Shown: one piece after another, positions 47,701 through 59,063 of the stretch
How positions within the stretch are numbered: the stretch's first letter is position 1
Layout of the letters: every line of letters begins with the position of its first letter
Source of the DNA: Nymphaea colorata
Taxonomy: Eukaryota > Streptophyta > Magnoliopsida > Nymphaeales > Nymphaeaceae
Length of the DNA: 64,000 nucleotides
Direction: 5' to 3'
Assembly (NCBI RefSeq): GCF_008831285.2
Contig: NC_045146.1
Coordinates: 3,686,001-3,750,000, forward strand
The notes under the pieces: model-generated
What the model saw: the letters and a program-made list of their open reading frames with translations, nothing else
Databases searched by the model: none
Told to the model about the DNA's origin: nothing
Program-made: the position numbers and the translations under genes

Positions 47701-48393
47701 CGTTGTTTGGATGGAGGGAAAAGGAAGGAAAAGAAGGGATGGAAAGGAAAGAAAAGGAAAGGAAAGTGATGAGAAATGAAGAAAATGGAAAGGAAAGGAA
47801 ACAAAAGAGGTGATTGTAAAGCTTGTTTGGATAGAAAAAAAAAGAAATGATATAATTTATAATATTTCACAATAATATCTCTAACTTTCAAAATATTTAA
47901 AAAATTGAGAGGTTTCCCCAACATCTGAAAATCATCCTTCATCAACAAGATCACTCGCATTGATGTTGTTGTCCAACCCTACACCTTCTGATATATTGGC
48001 ATGGCTTGAGGAATTGTAGAGGGAGGAGGGCCTTTGTCTTCAAGCAAAAGAGGGCAACGAGGACGAGGAGATGGAGGGAGCAGAATTGACAAAGGAAGAA
48101 CAGAAGGTGTTGGCAAAGATAGAGTTGGGTGGGTGGAATGGGTATAGATGGTAGAAAGAGGCAGACGATTCATTTCCTTCCCAATCGCTCCAATTTTGGA
48201 GCGATTGAATTTTCCAATCCCTCCAATTTTTGGAGCGATTGAATTCTCCAATCCCTCCAATTTTCGATGGATTAAATTTACATTACATTTCCCTTTCCTT
48301 TCCCTCCCTTGCCTTTCCCTCCATTTGCAACCAAACAAACTTTTTAATTTTCTTTCATTTCATTCCTCTCTAATTAATCAACCAAACAAAGGA
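47701..48393. repeat. Inverted-repeat element with purine/pyrimidine arms
   Basis: The left side (GTTGTTTGGATGGAGGGAAAAGG, purine-rich) is roughly complementary to the right side (CCTTTCCCTCCATTTGCAACCAAACAAAC near 48,312-48,340). Inner and outer copies of TTGTTTGG and CCAAACAA occur at 47,824 and 48,381. It could be a MITE or two nested ones. No clear target duplication was found. Confidence 0.4.
48182..48207. repeat. 26-bp perfect palindrome with 37-bp tandem context
   Basis: CAATCGCTCCAA and TTGGAGCGATTG are exact complements separated by two bases. The block is followed by a second, slightly altered unit 37 bases on and part of a third. Confidence 0.8.
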
Positions 48394-48402
48394 TTGATTG
48401 TT

Positions 48403-50090
48403 TGTTCTTACCCCACCCCCTTTCTCAAAGGGGGCCGCAATGCGAATTAGCAAAATTCTTTTAAAATTGAGGTTTTGAAGAAAAATTTTTAAGAGAAAGG
48501 GATCCGCTCGTCTGTACGAGGTCCAACCGTTCATGCCACCTTTAACATGGGTAATTGGACCAAGGACTAAGGATCACTTGGATCATGTACGAGTTATTGA
48601 TGCAAATCCTATATGCTTGTGCATTGAGATTTTGGATTCAAGAACCAAAATTCATTTTGAATAAGTGATTTGAACTTGTTTTGAAAATGGATTCCTTTGA
48701 TTTGAAGATTGGAGGGTTTTTAAATTGATTTAAAAACCTTTGTTTTTGTGTCATTTGAAATCCATAATTCTTAGAAAATTTGAAATTGAGTTCTTGTTGT
48801 GAACTCAATTTGATTCATGAGTTAAAATGATGATCATCTTATGATCAAAATTGATTTTGAACTCTTATTTTGCCAAATCGTGTGATTTAAAAACTTGTAT
48901 AGAGTTCATTATTTTGATGGGACATAAGCCCAAATTGTTAGAAAACGTTTTGTTTTCTAAACATATTTTGATCAAAATTATGAATGCATTGCTTATGTTT
49001 TCTTTGAAAGTTAAGTGAAGTTTACAAATTCTTGTTATTGATTTTACGTGAAAGTGAATGCATGAAATGAGAAGATAAACTATATGAAACATTCATTCTT
49101 GTCTCTCTCTCATAATCTCTCAATATTCATTCATTGCAATCACACGTCATATAATCTAGCATGAAGATTTATTTTAATTAAAATATAGGACTTTCTCTAA
49201 ATGTGCTTATTATATTGTTAAGCACATGATTTAAAGATGTAGTCCATAAGGTTGAGTCATGGATGAGAAATTCAAAACAATTAAGAATTAAGCAAATAAG
49301 GATGAAATCAAACTTTACAATATAGAAGAAATGTGGATATCATTCTTTTTCCTCAAAATTGTCATAAAAATCGGATTTTATTCTGATTTAAATGGATTAA
49401 AATTAAAATATTGATTCTAAGAGTGTTTGACTCTTGCAAAATGATGAAATTCAGTTTTACTCCATACGAACTAAGCATCAAGTTGGCAAAAATCATGTGC
49501 CACATGTTCTCGTTCATGCCATGGAGTTCTAAGAACATTTCTTTCTCTCCAAAATCAAACAAAATTTCATATTCTTGTCCTTGAAGATCCATTCATTTCT
49601 TAGACTATTAAAACACTTTTGATATTGTTCTTTAAGGGATACAAAGATTATGGTTTTTGAAATGTGATCTTACATTATTTTTGAGACTCAATCAATCACT
49701 GAAAATTGGTAAAGGAAATCGGAAATTTCTAAAAGGCTTTTGGAGAGCCGATTAGGTAGGGCTAGAACCTTTTTATTGTTCTTCAAAACATAGCCACTTC
49801 GTGGCTGAAAATTGACATTTTAAGCATATTATGGTCTGATTTCAACAACTTACATACATCTTACGTATGAATTGCTGAAAATAAATTAAAATTTAAGGTT
49901 AAATGAAATGATTTTATAGCATTGTACTACGAAAACCAACAAAATGATCCCCTTTTCTTAAAAAAAAAGAACAGTTTGAAAACGTGTTCCAACCTGATTT
50001 CAAAAGGAAAAAATGATTTTTAACAAGAGATTGCATGTGCATATATATAACTATATATATATATATATATAACTATATATATATATATAT

Positions 50091-50133
<43 letters not shown>

Positions 50134-51948
50134 CGTACCCTACTATTCAAAACAAAATTTTACCAAGGGACCGCACGACTCATGAATCATGATGATTCAT
50201 GGCTGGGTTCTTTTACGTATAAAGATTGAAAACTTGTTTCTAATCTCCTCTACCTCCCTTGATCAACTAAATTGAAAGACATGAATCCAAATGACTTCAA
50301 ATGAGAAGGAAAAAAAATGCTCAAGCTAATTTGTCAATAATTTTTCCATACAAGGGTGGATCACATTCATAAGAATGTATCCATCCCTAATAGGCATTTT
50401 TATCACATATGTTGCAGCAAAATCATTGTCTCACCGTGGTATTCTCTCATGGTGAGAAGTTCAAAATGGTTTTAAGCTTGTGGTTTTGAAATGGACGTGG
50501 CCTTGGGGCCCTTTTTCAAAACTTGATACATGGGTTCATCTCTAAGAAAAATTGACACATGCATACATTATGCATTAACATGTACATTCAATCGTAGGTT
50601 TTCCCTAATTGGACATCATTCCCAACTATAAAATAAATGACAATAAGCCCCTCCCACGAATTGTTGAAATTAAAATGAACCAACAACAAGCTAAAGTATA
50701 TGAGAAAATAGTTAAAATCACCTACATTGCAGTCGGTCTTGATGCTTGATCTTCTTCTTCACTTGTTTTCTAAATCGAGCAATCCTAAGCAAGAATCCAA
50801 GTTTGGATTCGAGCTTAGCAAAGGTAGAGTAAGAATAGCTCGTGTGCTGGAATTTACAGTGGGAAAGAAAGATCTTCTCTCTACGAAAATCCTAGTAAGG
50901 GTTCACTTAAGCACCCTCACTTAGCAAACTTGATAGAGAGAATAGAGGAAACGAAGAAGAAAATGAGATAGAGGGGGGAAGAAGGCTTCGACGAATCTTC
51001 TTTCTCCTCCTTGGCTTATCCCTCCTAGCTCCTTGGCTTCAGCAACTTGATGGAATCTTCAAAATTTTTGTCCTCCTCTTTGGTGGCCAAGTAGAGGTTT
51101 ATATAGATGAGGAGGTGGGTTCAACCACCTTCTTAACTCACCTTGGTAACTTGCTTCAGACATTGGGGACTTGTAAAATGGGTTACATAGGGTTTAATGG
51201 CTCTAATTGACCATTCTTAGCTCATTTACATGAGCTAAGAAAGACCTTAATTGAGCTGAACTGTACTTCGACAAAGTCTAGTCAGAGTGGGTTTGATTTG
51301 GTCAAAGTCTATTCTCGTCCACTGATTGGGTCGCGGGATAGACCTACCTTTTGAGTGTGCTGAGCCCAAGTTGACCGAACCTAGCTGAAATTGGCACCAC
51401 ATTTGGGTGCACCTGGGTCAAACCTACTTGGATTAAGTAGGTTAGGTGAATTTGACCAGCTTAGTTATTGCTTTTTAGAAATTGATTCCTCTTTAAAGAG
51501 GACCTGGTTAAAGAAGAGAGAGACATAAATGTCCCCCTTTTCCTAGGTTTCTCATTCATTTCTCCTTGAAAATGACTTTTCTTCATTTAATTGAAAAAAA
51601 ATATATTATTTTTTTGAAATGGGGCGGTTGTGACCCCTGGGGGGCTCTTGACCATATGGGCTAGGAGGGGCCTACACGTGGTTCCCACTTAGCATTCTAG
51701 ACTGAATTAGATCCAATTCTTGGATTTAAGTTAAAATTTGAATTTTGTAATTAGATTTGGATTTCAAACGACATTTGCACATAGTTTGGATTCCTGATCC
51801 TGCACTGAGATTTGTGTCACAGGTTAAATTGAATCTAAATTGTTCTTTAGATTTGAAATTAGCTTTGAAATTGTAATTTTTCACAATTCTTTTGTAAAAT
51901 TTTCACATTGCTTCAATTTTGATGTGAAAAAAAATTGGGGTGTTAACA
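48403..51948 (-). repeat. 3' LTR of gypsy remnant A (3.5 kb)
   Basis: On the - strand it starts TGTTAACACCCCAA and ends GGTAAGAACA, so it has TG...CA ends. It aligns in inverted orientation with the element B LTR at 53,856-58,005 along nearly all its length. It lacks a block of about 510 bp that B has at about 54,630-55,140. It contains TA microsatellites at 50,041-50,133. Confidence 0.85.
51098..51105 (-). promoter_or_regulatory. TATA box in the LTR of remnant A
   Basis: TATATAAA on the - strand sits in the same aligned position as the TATA box of the element B LTR at 55,261-55,268. Conservation between the two LTRs supports it as the retroelement promoter. Confidence 0.55.
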
Positions 51949-52979
51949 AATGGCCCTCTTTGCTGTTAAGCACGTTGAAGAATTTGGTTAATGGCAAAGA
52001 TTTACGCACCAAATTTTTGCAAGTTGAAATTGAAAAATCCATTTTTCAAATGATGTTGAACCATCCTCACTCGAGGGGAAATGCTAAGCATAGACCTGAA
52101 ATAAAAAGAATTTCCTCCATCTCACTGGAGACTTTGTAGAGAAATTAATGTTGGTTGAAAAATTTTGCAATTGTAAAAGTTTTTGCATTTGATGCTTGGA
52201 GAACTTAACCCTTGACGCCTTCTAGACCATCGACAAGTGCTTTTTCTCTCATTTTTACTTAGTTTTTCACTTATTGACTTGAGCTTTTAAATTTTAATTT
52301 TCTTTTTGAGCTACCATTCACTCTTGGGGGAAATTCTTTTGCTTTGGTGGTTTTGTGTAGTTTGCTTTGTGCAATATCAAGTCTATCAGGCTTTTCTTCT
52401 AAACCATTGTAGCAAGCTTTGGGCCGGTAACTCCTAGACCAGTTGGCCTTAGGGCACCGAGTGTAAAACACTCCTTAGACTTACTCGAATTCAGAAGGCT
52501 TTAGGAGACTTAATATAAGCAAAATGTTCATGGATTGCTTTTTAGCTTCACGGTGTAAGCATAGGTCATATGCCCACCCCCGCCTGCAGAGCTTTGAGCC
52601 AGAGGAACAACTAAACTCACCCTGAGCTCATTGCTCAACTCATCTTGCTTGATAGCTTTTTCTTGCATCTTGCCAAGGTCTTTTCGGTCACAGCGGCTTT
52701 TTCTTATGGCGTCTCATGCTATACCTTTACAAGTGTCAATTGTCGGGACCAACATTAATTTCTATACATTAATCCCTCCATTTCATTGAGAATTTCTTGT
52801 GTAGTTCAAGTCAATGCCCTTGCTGTTCTTCTCAAGACGTGGGCTTAGTTTGAAAATTTTGAAAATTTTGATGCATTTTTGAAACTTTCTCTAAGGGATA
52901 CTATGCCCCTTAGTTTGAAAATTGTTTATCAAAGCACAATTGTTTTGAAATTTTTGAATTACAAATTTAAGTATAGAAT

Positions 52980-53855
52980 TTTTTGAGATGAAAACATTAA
53001 TTGGATCAGGGATTTCGACTCCATCGGCATCAACCAGCCGATAAGAATTGTGAGGTAGAACCTCTTTGACGACATATGGGCCTTCCCAGTTCGGTGCTCA
53101 TTTTCTTTTGGGTATACTATTGAGTGGAACTATAGATCTTAGTACCAAATCATTTACTTGAATTTTCTTTCAATGACCGATTTGACATAATGTCAGTGAC
53201 TCTCTTGCAATAGACTTTAGCATACTCTGCCGCTTGTAGCCTTTTCTCGTCTAAGAGGTCTAATTGAGCAAGTCTCTTTTTTTTAATGCTTGCTAATTGG
53301 GAGTTCAATGAGAGCAGCAAATTTCATTGCTGGTTTTTGGACATGTAATGGAAGGACTATTTCTGTTCCATATACTAATTCTGTTGGTGTAGCATTGGTG
53401 GGCGTTCGAATTGTGGATTTTCTCGTGCCAATTTTGGCCTGTTTCAACAGTCCTTTCTAAGACACGAATCAAAATCTTGTTGGTTGCTTCTGTCTGACCA
53501 TTACCTTGAGGGTAATATGGGACAAAAAAGTGATGTATTTTGTGTTTGTGATAGAGATTGCGCACTTTCTCATTTTTAAAATGAGTACTGTTGTCAGAAA
53601 CGATATCGTGCGGGATGCCGAATCTACAGTAAAGCTTTTTGTGAATGAAGGACACTATATGTTGTCATTCGACTGTTTTTAAGGTGATTGCTTCGACCCA
53701 TTTGGTGAAATAATCTGTACCTGCAAGAAAATACCTATGTCCATTTGAAGCAGGTGGATTGATTGGACTGACCATGTCGAAGGCCCACATAGAGAACGGC
53801 CATGGTGAGCTGACCGAATGAAGGTATGCTGTTGGAGCATGAATTGATGGTGCAT
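52980..53855 (-). pseudogene. Gypsy integrase core and C-terminal region of remnant A
   Basis: Starting at 53,855, the - strand encodes a Ty3/gypsy integrase core. The first catalytic Asp region is recognisable (WAFDMVSPINPPASNGHRY), then YFTKWVEAI and an in-frame TGA at 53,667-53,665. The second Asp region (FGIPHDIVSDNSTHF) and the Glu region (YYPQGNGQTEATNKIL) follow at 53,655-53,305. Further frames carry RLAQLDLLDEKRLQAAEYAK and a WEGP-like C-terminal region down to about 52,980. Several stops and shifts make it non-functional. Its N-terminal zinc finger is cut off by element B. Confidence 0.87.
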
Positions 53856-56800
53856 TGTTAACATCCCAACTTTTTTCACATCAGAACTGAAGCGATATCA
53901 AAATTTTACAAAAGAATTGTGAAAAATTGTAATTTCAAAGCTAGTTTCGAATCTAAAGAAAAATTTAGATTTAATTTCACCTGCGACACAAATCCCAATG
54001 CAAGATTACAAGTCCAAACTATTTGCAAACGTCATTTGATATCCAAATTCAATTGCAAATGTCATTTGACATGCAAATCCAATTGCAAATGTCATATGAA
54101 ATCCAAATCCAATTGCAAAATTCAAATTTTGACTTAAATCCAAGAATTGAATCTAATTCAGTTTAGAATGCTACGTAGGACCCACATGTGGGCCTCACCT
54201 AGCCCGTGTGGTCAAGATCCCCCCCAGGGGTCATGCCCTTAAAAAAAATATTTATTTTCTCTCAATTAAATGAAAATAAGTCATTTTCAAGGATAAATGA
54301 ATGAGAAACCTAGAAAAAGAGGGACATTTACGTCTCTCTCTCTTCTTTAACCAAGTCATCTTTAAAGACGAGTCAATTTCCAAAAAGCAATAGATAGGCT
54401 GGTCAAACTCACTTAACCTACTTAATCCAAGTAGGTTTGACCCGGGTGCACCCAAATATGGTGCTAATTTCAGCTAGGTTCGATCAACTTGAACTCAGCA
54501 CAGTCAAAATGGTAGGTCTATCCTACGACCCAATCAGTGGATGAAAATAGATTTTGACCGAATCAAACCCACTTTGACTAGACTCTGTTGAAGTACAATT
54601 CAGCTCAATTAAGAGCTTTCTTAGATCAAATTTATTAAATTACCTCAAATAAAGTCAAACTACCCGCAAATGAGCTTTGACTTTGGTCAATTGTTCGAAA
54701 TTGACCAATCTGAACAATTTTGCCCTTTATGATCAAATTGAGATTGCAGAGCCTAAATTAGTTTATAAAAGACAAATATACATTTGGATTTGTCAAATAT
54801 ATAAATCAAATATCAAATTAAAATTCAATATTTCAAACCAAAGTTTGATTCAGTTGAAATCCATCTTTAATTAAGTTATAGACGAAAATACTCTTTTCAA
54901 ACCAAATTTGGTAAAATTTTCAAATTTCATTCAAATTTAAATTGAATTATCATAATTCAATGACATTTAGAAATTAGTAACTAGGTTTTAACCTAACAAG
55001 CTCGATTTCAAACAAAGAAAATGATAAATAGCACAAAATAAGGAAAAACCCTATGCAAGGGCATTTTCGTCTAAAATTTTGGTCAAAGTTGGTCAGCTAG
55101 GTCTAAACTAATGTTGATCAAACCTAACCCAGCCTACCTAACTCGTGTAAATGGACTAAGAATGGTCAATTAGAGCTATTTAACCCATTTTACAAGTCTC
55201 CAAGGTCTGAAGCAAGTTCCCAATGTGAGTTAAGAAGGTGGTTGAACCCACCACCTCTTCTATATAAACCTTCCCTTGGCCACCAAGGAGGAGGACGAAA
55301 ATTGTGAAGATTCCATCAAGTTTCTGCAGCCAAGGAGTTAGGAGAGAGAAGCCAAGGAGGAGAAAGAAGATTTGTCCAAGCCTTCTTCCCCCCTCTCTCT
55401 CATTTTCTTCTATGTGTCCTCTATTCTCTCTATTGAGTTTATTAAGTGAGGGTGCTTAAGTGAACCCTTAGGATTTTCGTGGGGAGAAGCTCTTTCTTTC
55501 CCACTGTAAATTCTAGCAAGTGAGTTATTCTTACTCTAGCTTTGCTAAGTTCGAATCTAAGGTTGGATTATTTCTTAGGATTGCTCAGTTTGGAAAACAA
55601 GTGAAAAAGAAGAACAAGCATCAAGACCGACCGCAAAGTAGGTGATTTTAACTATTTTCTCATATACTTTAGCTTCTTGTTGGTTCATTTTAATTTTAGC
55701 AATTCATGAGAGAGGTTTATTTTCATTTATTTTATAGTTGAGAATGATGTCCAGTTGGGGGAAACCTATGATTGAATGTACATGTTAATGCATCATGCAT
55801 GCATGCGTCTGTTTTTCTTAAAGATGAACCCATGTATCAAGTTTTGGAAAAGGGCCCCAAGACCACGTCCCTTTCAAAACAACAAGCTTAAAACCATTTT
55901 GAACTCCTCACCATGAGAGAATCCCATGGTAAGAGAGTGATTTTGCTGCAACATATGTGATGAAAATGTCTATTAAGGATGGAAACATTCTTATGAATGT
56001 GATCCACCATTGCATGGCAAAATTATGGATAAATTAGCTTGAGCATGGTTTTGTTTTCCTTCTCATTTGAAGTTATTTGGATTCATGCATTTCAGTTTAA
56101 TTGATCAAGGGTGGTAGAGGAGATTAAAAACAAGTTTTCAATCTTTCTACATAAAAGAACCTAGTCATGAATCGTCTTGATTGATGATTTATGTGGTCCC
56201 TTGATTAAATTCCATTTTGAAGAATAAGATACATGTGTATATATATTTTTATATATATACTAGCGCAATCTCTTGTTAAAACCATTTTCTTCTTTTAAAA
56301 TCAAGTTGAAACACGTTTCCAAATTTGTTTTTAAGAAAGGTGATCATTTTGTTGATTTTCATGGTACAAGGCTATGAAATCATTTTTATTTCATCTTAAA
56401 ATTTACTTAATTTCAGCAATCCATACGTAAAATGTATGCGAGTTACAGAAATTAGACAATTCTTTGTACAATCAGATTAAGAATGTCAAATTTTATATAT
56501 TTGAGATGTCAATTTTCAGTGACAAAGTGAATATATTTTGAAGAACAATGAAAAGGTTCTAGCCCTACCTAATCGGCTCTCTAAAAGCCTTTTAGAAATT
56601 TCTAATTGCATTCATCAATTTTCAGACTTGCATTTGATTAATTGAGTCTCAAGAACACTTCAAAAATGTTAATCTTTGTATCTCTTAAAAAACAAGATCA
56701 AAAGTGTTTTCATAGTCCAAGAAATGAATGGATCTTCTAGAACAAGAATATGAAATTTTGTTTGATTTTGGAGAGAAAGAAAGGTTCTTAGGACCCCATG

Positions 56801-58005
56801 ACATGAATGAGAACATGTGCCTCGTGATTTTTGCCAACTTGATGTTTACTTCTTATGAAGTAAAACTGAATTTCATCATTTTCTAAGAGTCAAACACTCT
56901 TAGAATCAATCTTTTATATTTTAATCCATTTAAATCAGAATAAAATCTGATTTTTATGACAATTTTGAGAAACAAAGATGATATCCACATTTCTTCTACA
57001 TTTTAAAGTTTGGTTTCATCTTCATTTGCCCAATTCTTAATTGTTTTGAGTTTCTCATCCATGACTCAAGCTTATGGACTACATCTCTAATTCATGTGCT
57101 TAATAATATAATAGCACATTTAGAGAAAGTTCTGCATTTTAATTAAAATCAATCTTCATGTATTGTATGACGTGTGATTGCAATGAATGAATCTTGAGAG
57201 ATTATGAGAGAGAGAAGAATAAATGTTTCATATAGTTTCTCTTTTCATTTCATGCATTCACTTTCACTTAAAATCAATAGCACCACGTACACATTCTCAA
57301 GAAGTTAAGCGATTCAACTTTGAGTTACAAAAATTGACCAAGTCATATTGCAACAAGAATTTGTAAACTTCATTTAACTTCCAAAGAAAACATAAATAAT
57401 GCATTCATAATTTTGATCAAAATATGTTTAGAAAACAATACGTTTTCTAACAATTTGGGCTTATATCCCATCAAAAGAATGAACTCTACACAAGTTTTTA
57501 AATCACACGATTTGGCAAAATAAGAGTTCAAAATCAATTTTAATCATACGATAATCATCATTTCAACTCATGAATCAAATTGAGTTCACAACAAAGAACT
57601 CAATATCAAATTTTCTAAGAATTGTGGATTCCAAATGATACCAAAACAAAGGTTTTTAAATCAATTTAAAAGCCCTCCAATCTTCAAATCAAAGGAATCC
57701 ATTTTCAAAACAAGTTCAAATCACTTATAAACTTTGGGTTTTGAATCCAGCAAATCACTTTGGTTTTCGAATCCAAAACCTCAATACATAAACATATAGG
57801 ACTTGCATCAATAATTCGTACATGATCCAAATGATCCTTAGTCCTTGGTCTAATTACCTCTGTTAAAGGCGGCAGGAACGGTTGGACCTCGTACCGACGG
57901 GCGGATCCCTTTCTCTTAAAAATTTTTCCTCAAAAACCTTAATTTTAAAATAATTTTGCTGGTTTGCATTTCGTCCCCCTTCGAGAAAGGGGTGGGGTGA
58001 GAAAA
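53856..58005 (+). repeat. 5' LTR of gypsy element B (4.1 kb)
   Basis: It starts TGTTAACATCCCAA and ends near GGGGTGAGAAAA, just before the primer site. It is the inverted counterpart of 48,403-51,948. The 3' end shares GGACCTCGTACCGACGGGC-type sequence with the end of the element C LTR (near 61,990), so B and C are related families. Confidence 0.82.
55261..55268 (+). promoter_or_regulatory. TATA box in the LTR of element B
   Basis: TATATAAA lies in a position conserved with remnant A and is followed by leader-like sequence rich in GAGG and CTCTC. It is the likely core promoter of the element. Confidence 0.55.
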
Positions 58006-58007
58006 GA

Positions 58008-58025
58008 TGGCACACCCGATGGGAC
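58008..58025 (+). other. Primer-binding site of element B (decayed)
   Basis: TGGCACACCCGATGGGAC lies just after the LTR. It resembles the TGGCGACT...GGGGA type of primer site used by plant Tat/Ogre gypsy elements and aligns with the site of element C at 62,099. The specific tRNA is not certain. Confidence 0.6.
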
Positions 58026-58234
58026 CCGTCATCGTCCGTCTAAGGACCTATTTGGACCATATACAAGTTATTTCACAATGCCAGATATCAATTGCACAAA
58101 AAAATTTCATAAACATGTATACCGGCATCATGTAGTATACATTGAGGAGATTCCATGAACCTCTTTCATTTTGATTTATCCTACCCCTTCTCAATTTAGG
58201 GATTGTATGTAGCCCATGTATGCTATAAAATTTT

Positions 58235-58539
58235 CAAATCTATCTCTTAGGAATGTATGCAATAGAGTCATCTATTTCACATCTTCTCAGGAGTTTTGAA
58301 ACACAAAAATCCTTACCAACATCATATCCCGGTCATTATGTTGCCGGACTATTTCTAGGACATCAATGCAAGATATAGCCTTACAACCAAATCTATCTCT
58401 TAGGAATGTATGCAATAGAGTCATCTATTTCACATCTTCTCAGGAGTTTTGAAACACAAAATCCTTACCAACATCATATCCCGGTCATTATGTTGTCGAA
58501 CTATTTCTAGGACATCAATGCAAGATATAGCCTTACAAC
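58235..58539 (+). repeat. 153-bp tandem duplication in the leader of element B
   Basis: Copy one is 58,235-58,387 and copy two is 58,388-58,539. They differ by a one-base indel and a few substitutions, so the duplication is much younger than the element. Confidence 0.9.
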
Positions 58540-58877
58540 TAGACCACCCAATTGGACTGAGAAGACTTCCTATTAGTACTGAAACGAACAATAGTCTTGG
58601 TATATCAATGGGAGAACAAGGAGAATTGGAGAACCCAAAACCCTTGAAGGAGTCTATGCCAGTACCATAAGTTTGGAATATAGGCATACCTTAAATTTTG
58701 GATAAATGAAGAACAATTTACCCATTTATTCTCCATAGGTTCCAAGACCAATTTTCAAAACAATGCATATAGGCAAGAGTCCTAGGGATTGTATATCAAT
58801 TGTTTGTATGATGTATGAGATGTGATGTTTTACCTTCTCTTTAAGTCCATGTCCAAATCACATTAAAAGCCTTTAAG

Positions 58878-59063
58878 GAGGTAAATCCAGAACTCACAGA
58901 GGCAGAATGTCCAGAATTCATTCAAATGAGAAAGCAAGATCAACTATCACCTTTGATTAATGATCCGATTGAGGAAATTAACATTAGCACAGAAGAGAAT
59001 CCAAAGATTTTACAAATTGGAACAAGTCTCTCAGCGGAAGAAAGAAAAAAGTTGATAAAGTAA
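58878..59063 (+). pseudogene. Gypsy polyprotein fragment of element B (before reverse transcriptase)
   Basis: A 61-codon stretch reads EVNPELTEAECPEF, then EEINISTEENPKILQIGTSL and SAEERKKLIK. This motif precedes reverse transcriptase in plant gypsy polyproteins. It ends in a TAA created where the element C LTR begins (AAG then TAATCACCCC). It has no start codon of its own. Confidence 0.72.

Larger units (their letters stand above)
48403..53855 (-). mobile_element. Ty3/gypsy Tat/Ogre-like remnant A (integrase to 3' LTR)
   Basis: On the - strand a gypsy integrase (53,855 to about 52,980) is followed by about 1 kb of spacer and a 3.5-kb LTR (51,948-48,403). Everything upstream of integrase is missing. 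The break is exactly at 53,855/53,856, where the LTR of element B begins in the opposite orientation. The simplest reading is that B inserted into A, but the far flank of B is outside the window or lost. Confidence 0.8.
53856..59058 (+). mobile_element. Ty3/gypsy Tat/Ogre-like element B, 5' part
   Basis: A 4.1-kb LTR (53,856-58,005) is followed by a primer site (58,008) and an untranslated leader. A short piece of polyprotein from the protease-reverse transcriptase junction follows (58,878-59,060). ORF1, gag and protease are missing between leader and pol, so the interior is deleted. At about 59,059 the frame is cut by the LTR of element C. Confidence 0.78.
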
